From Coptis chinensis (lineage: Eukaryota > Streptophyta > Magnoliopsida > Ranunculales > Ranunculaceae), in the NCBI GenBank assembly GCA_015680905.1, contig CM027382.1:5146001-5210000 (forward strand): DNA of 64,000 bases. The letters run 5' to 3'. Made by a program: the position numbers and the translations under genes. Position 1 is the stretch's first letter, and every line of letters starts with the position of its first letter. Under the pieces are notes generated by a model. It saw nothing but the letters and a program-made list of their open reading frames with translations. It had not been told where the DNA came from and did not search any database. Shown here in pieces: positions 60,216 through 64,000 of this stretch.

Positions 60216-60697
60216 GACGGAGGCTGAGGTCATTGAGGTTGCGACTCTAGCGAATGCCCACAAGTTCATCTCAGCATTACCTGATGGATACAAAACATGG
60301 GTTGGGGAGAGGGGAGTGTAGCTATCTGGTGGGCAGCGACAAAGGGTTGAATTGCCATAGCTCGAGCCTTCATAAAGAAGGCTAAAATAATGCCACTTGA
60401 TGAGGCAAGTCAGACAACAAGTGCACTGGATGTAGAGTTAGATAGAGGCATCCAGGAGGCACTTGAACGTGCTTGTTCTGGGAAAACAACAATTGTTGTA
60501 ACACATTGACTATCGACGATAAGGAATGCCCATGTAATAGCAGTGATTGATGATGGGAAGGTGGCTGAACAAGGGTCACACTCTCATCTCTTGAAACATT
60601 ATCGGGACGGATGTTACACCCACATGATACAATTGGAACGTTTCACTCATGAACAAGTAATGGGATTGGTATCAGGTTCCACTTCTGCGATTCCCTG
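60216..60697 (+). pseudogene. ABCB1-type transporter, second nucleotide-binding domain and C-terminus
   Basis: Readings [20 protein letters not shown] then [22 protein letters not shown] (ABC signature), DEATSALD-region traces, then [16 protein letters not shown] and HSHLLKHYRDGCYTHMIQL, RFTHEQVMGLVSGSTSAIP match the end of plant ABCB1/P-glycoprotein auxin transporters. Several stops and frame changes break it (for example a stop just before LSGGQ), and Walker A is absent. The part up to 60423 lies in the MULE arm and is repeated inverted at 61489-61715; the rest is single-copy. It cannot produce a transporter. Confidence 0.85.
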
Positions 60698-60699
60698 AG

Positions 60700-61488
60700 A
60701 GGGCGAACAGAGGAAATCCAAATGAGAAAATTATCACGAATAAGGCATTACGGTTGGTGTTCCGAGGGCTTCCGTTTTCTTTCCTTTTTCACGGGGTGCA
60801 CAAGGGAGTCCTTGTGAATGGTTGAAAGGACCTCAGGGTGCACAAGGGCACCAGCGCTAGTGTTAGTGCAAGACTGCAAGAGTACTGCGTTGCTATTTTG
60901 ATATACAAAACAATTGGAGCCACTTGGAAGTATAAATACATTGGAGTCAATATGAATACATTCTACACGGAAAGGCAGGCATTATTTATTGACATGCTGC
61001 AGCGATCCAAAGTCCAAACGGTCTCCTTTTTTAACACAACTATGACACATACAACTAAACAAACCAGAGTCGATTACATTCTGATTCTCATACAAATACA
61101 AATACATATATACATACAACAGGAAAAAAAACATGTGGTAGATGACTATGTGCACTACAAGGTATAGGTTACATTTAGATATATGCATGGAGAAGCTTAG
61201 CAGTAGTATAAGATTTAGCCAGGAAGATAGTAGTCCATCTTATCCACCGGGAGATTCAGAACTGATGTTTCCACCTGTAATAATACACAATAAGGTGTCA
61301 AACAACTTGAAACGGATTTCCTTTTACCCTACTCTCTCAAAAAACAAGTCTCTTGCACAAAAAGGATTTAAGTTAGACGGTGACATTGGGCTAAAAACTA
61401 ATGTACCTCTTCAAAAGGCATAAAGACAAAAGGATTCAGTCCCCTCCTATGTGAAACTGCAGGCACATCTGGGTTGTGGGTTTCCTTA
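60700..61488. other. Interior of the Pack-MULE, no further gene
   Basis: Begins with what may be the 3' untranslated part of the ABCB gene (GTGCACAAGGG repeated at 60795 and 60838). No other protein family was recognised. Confidence 0.4.
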
Positions 61489-61715
61489 CTTGTTGCCTGA
61501 CTTGCCTCATCAAGTAGTATTATTTCAGCCTTCTTTATGAAGGCTTGAGCTATGGCAGTTCAACCCTTTACCGCTGCCCACCAGATAGCTGGACTCCCCT
61601 CTCCCCAACCCATGTTTTGTATCCATCAGGTAATGTTGAGATGAACTTGTGGGCATTCACTAGAGTCGCAACCTCAATGACCTCAATGACCTCAGCCTCC
61701 GTCACAATGCAATGT
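61489..61715 (-). pseudogene. Second, inverted copy of the ABCB fragment
   Basis: Minus-strand reading VTEAEVIEV..., [12 protein letters not shown] and LDEASQA-region traces repeat the start of the 60216 fragment within the right MULE arm. Here the residue before LSGGQ is intact Gln where the left copy has a stop, so the two arms have decayed separately. The plus-strand open frame at 61545-61943 is its antisense. Confidence 0.75.
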
Positions 61716-61979
61716 TGTCATGTATGGTGGAAAGACAAGAAAAGAGAACTAGGAAAGAGAGATAAAAGCCTGAGACAGAGGAGAGAGAATTTGGTGGGAG
61801 AGAATATTAGGGAGAGAGAGAGAGAGTCACGAAGAGGGAAAATAGGAGATTTATTTGCCTTTTTTTTGTGGCGGCTGGGGTTTTCTTTTTGTTTCTCACG
61901 TGAGATTTTCTTTTTTTATCAAGTCCGTAAGTTAGAAATATAAGTACATCCGTTTAAGAGCCGGGCTGTATATATATAT

Positions 61980-62362
61980 CAGGGGAGGGATCCGTTTACC
62001 ATGGTTTTTTATACCATGGTTTATACCACGCCCCTTTACAAGATGAGTTAAAAGCTAATATTTTGTAGATATGATCTCCTAACTATAGATAAATTTGCCA
62101 CAACAATTCGGCTCATTTGGAAATCTCTAACCTATTTAAAAATTATTGACAACTTTAATTTTTTTTTAATTGCCCAGATTTTTCGATTTTGCAATCATAT
62201 TTTGACATTGTTAAACATCATCAAATGAGATGAAATTTTGTGGAGGTGATCTTCATAGTTTGTTGGACATATCCACAAAAAATTAGGTTCTAGTTCGTCT
62301 TGTGGGCCATGGTATAAATCATGGTATGAAAACCATGGTATATTGATCCATGGTATATTGAT

Positions 62363-62364
<2 letters not shown>
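61980..62364. mobile_element. MITE in TA tract, third of three
   Basis: The left end GGATCCGTTTACCATGG, then TATACCATGGTTTATACCA, pairs with the reverse of the right end TGGTATAAATCATGGTATGA and ACCATGGTATATTGATCCA. TA tracts lie on both sides. The inner blocks GAAATTTTGTGGAGGTGATC and TATCCACAAAAAAT resemble those of the MITE at 59551, so the two are probably related. Confidence 0.75.
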
Positions 62365-62439
<75 letters not shown>

Positions 62440-62442
<3 letters not shown>

Positions 62443-63298
62443 AAAATTTATAAATTCATAAATTTAATTGGAATATGTCTTAATTATTGTGGCCAGAATT
62501 GTAATTTTTGGAATCATTAACTATGAATAAATGTTTAAATCCCATTGTGAATGACACACCAAATCGAAAGGGTTTTAGGAAAATCGTTTTTGGGGTAAAC
62601 TATTGTTTTTAGCAATTTAGTTTTTTGTCTCATATTTTTTTTACATAATTAGCTATATTATTTAGGAAAAGTTAGAGACTATGTGAAACTCTAGATGAGA
62701 TTGTTTTTTTTCATAATTAGTTATAGTGTTAAGGAAAAGTTGGAGTCTCTGTGAAACTCTAGATGAGATTGTTTGCTTATTTATATCATATTTTTTTATA
62801 AGTAGTAATAGAGTTTAGAAAAAATTGGAGTCTCTGCGAGTGTTCCAAAAAATAGATTGGTGAGAGTATAACTATAATATATATCTAAGGAATTGGAAAA
62901 TATCGTAATTATTGTGGTCGTAATTGTGATTTTTTGAATCCTTAACTATGAATAAATGTCTAAATCTCACAGTAGATGGCGCATCAAATCGAAAAGGTTT
63001 TAAGAAAAATCGCTTTCGGTGGAAATTATTGTTTTGAGCAATTTAGTTTTTGTCTCCTATTTTTTTTTTTTTTTTTCATAATTAGCTAGATTGTTTAGGA
63101 AAAGTTGGAGATTTTGTGAAACTCTAGATGGGATTGTTTTTTCGTAATTAGCTATAGTGTTTAGGAAAAGTTTGAGAGTCTGGAAAACTTTAGATGGGAT
63201 TGTTTTCTTATTTATATCCTAATTTTTTATATTTAGTAATAAAGTTTAGGAAAAACTGGAGTCTCTGTGAGGGTATATCTATAATATATATCTAAGGA
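62440..63298 (-). repeat. Two direct 430-bp repeats in Helitron 2
   Basis: Counterpart of 55445-56305. Units start near 62455 and 62893 and share ATCCTTAACTATGAATAAAT, ATAGATTGGTGAG(A/G)GTATA and ATATATATCTAAGGA. They are followed by TTAGCCATGACACGTGGACA, the reverse of the Helitron 5' region. Confidence 0.85.
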
Positions 63299-63399
63299 TA
63301 AAAATAAATATTTATTTCCTATTTTATCTCCTGCTTTTTTTTAATTAGCCATGACACGTGGACACTCTAGAAACGCTTCCTCAATTGAAGAGGGAGAGC

Positions 63400-63446
<47 letters not shown>

Positions 63447-63450
63447 AAGA

Positions 63451-63967
63451 TAAATATATCATCAAATTCAAAGCTCAATTAAAAAACCCACCAACAAGAA
63501 GAATATAAACAAAAAGGAGCAGTTGGTTATAACAAAACGTTTTATGTAACCACAATCCCCGAAGCTTCTTTCCAATTGAAGAGGAATATATAAAAACAAC
63601 TCCCAAGTCAATCAATTTCTGTAGAGAAAAAGGGTGATTTTGTTTTTTCAAATTGCCAAACCACGATATATCTCCATCTTGTGGTTTGTTCTTCACATTA
63701 CATTAATTGTTTTCACTTTATTATTTCGTAAGCTTAGTATTATTTTTCTCCAGAAACCTATTTTCCAAAACCAAGAAAGTGTTATAAGTGGGATATTCAT
63801 TCTTTGGAGGAATGTTGAAGTTTTGTCTATTGAGAATGATCGATCCTTATATCTCGTGTGGTTTGATTGATCCGCTTTGATACTTGTTTATTTGATATTG
63901 TAAGTGTTGTTGTGTTTCGTCTTTATTTATTCTTGTGTAAACATTTGTTGTGGGTTGGTTGTCGTCA
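63451..63967 (+). mobile_element. Possible LTR end of a retrotransposon
   Basis: The stretch ends in TTGTCGTCA at 63967, then GCG, then TTGGTATCGAG from 63971, close to the TGGTATCAGAGC primer site complementary to plant tRNA-Met. That arrangement is what follows the left LTR of many plant retrotransposons. The left edge of the LTR is not identified, and the internal region lies beyond the window, so family and completeness are unknown. Confidence 0.4.
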
Positions 63968-64000
63968 GCGTTGGTATCGAGTATATAGGTTACGACTTAG

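Larger units (their letters stand above)
59950..61967. mobile_element. Pack-MULE-like element with about 475-bp arms
   Basis: The left arm (59950-60423) begins AGCCCGGCTCTTAAACGGAT. The right arm (61489-61967) is its inverted copy ending ATCCGTTTAAGAGCCGGGCT. TA tracts flank both ends, so the target duplication cannot be read. From 60216 inward the left arm is ABC-transporter gene sequence, and the right arm carries the same piece inverted (61489-61715). The arms begin with CT-rich leader-like sequence (60085-60185). Long arms and captured gene content fit a Pack-MULE. No transposase. Confidence 0.8.
57992..63450 (-). mobile_element. Helitron 2, about 5.5 kb with nested TIR elements
   Basis: On the minus strand it begins TCTTTATTTTATATATATAT at 63450, passes GGAAGCGTTTCTAGAGTGTC and CACGTGTCATGGC, and ends with hairpin ACCCGTTC-GTA-GGACGGGT, TCGAAAA and CTAG at 57992. 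The flanks are A (57991) and T (63451), as Helitron insertion requires. The order of parts matches Helitron 1: hairpin end, subterminal block, minisatellite, a TATATATTTTAAAATATTT block, paired 430-bp repeats, 5' end. TA-repeat tracts in its middle have received three TIR elements (59551-59928, 59950-61967, 61980-62364). Non-autonomous; no Rep or helicase coding. Confidence 0.8.

Noticed and set aside
61545-61943. 132-codon plus-strand open frame
   Set aside because: It is the antisense of the inverted ABCB fragment and the CT-rich arm of the MULE.

Overview
The window is plant nuclear DNA. The evidence is its AT-rich composition, spliced genes with GT/AG introns, plant-only gene families (CYP93 and CYP98A P450s, a family-1 glycosyltransferase, an AFB4/5 auxin receptor, an FLS2-like kinase, a subtilase) and plant-type Helitrons, MULEs, Tourist and hAT MITEs. 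The protein sequences look eudicot, but the species cannot be named from this window. Only one gene looks intact: a two-exon CYP93-family P450 on the minus strand (48167-50106). Nearly everything else is mobile DNA or broken gene copies.

Layout. Bases 1-6864 recur at 18066-24929 as a direct duplication of about 6.86 kb and roughly 99% identity, and each copy carries the same 3.1-kb solo LTR flanked by AATAA. The 11.2 kb between the copies (6865-18065) holds a 77-bp tandem repeat, a relic of the window's minisatellite Helitron family, a truncated subtilase gene (about 10610-11640, minus), a possible coiled-coil gene remnant (13051-13785, minus) and otherwise anonymous sequence. Between the second copy and 27 kb lie an unrecognised exon cut by the duplication edge, an FLS2-like kinase exon, a 497-bp Tourist MITE and a CYP98A fragment.

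27371-39564 reads as one large minus-strand Helitron. It has a CTAG end with a GC hairpin on the left and a TC end on the right, and it sits inside the 5' terminus of another Helitron. It holds a relic of a Helitron Rep gene plus pieces of at least three recognisable host genes (AFB4/5, the mitochondrial dicarboxylate/tricarboxylate carrier, SERINC), with introns still visible.

40.4-46.2 kb holds a UGT73-like pseudogene and a nest of TIR elements whose target-site duplications can be read directly: a MULE with two other elements inside it, then an hAT MITE with a Tourist MITE inside it. The CYP93 gene follows. Its likely TATA box coincides with the 8-bp target duplication of a 782-bp TIR element.

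52-63.4 kb contains two related minus-strand Helitrons. Both share a CTAG hairpin end, a minisatellite array of about 55-bp units, and paired 430-bp repeats. The second has TA-microsatellite tracts into which three TIR elements have inserted, one of them a MULE whose long arms each contain part of an ABCB-type transporter gene. The window ends in what may be an LTR end followed by a tRNA-Met-like primer site.

The genes do not form an evident pathway. The CYP93 gene and the dead UGT are neighbours about 6 kb apart, but nothing shows that they worked together. No tRNA, rRNA or CRISPR array was seen.
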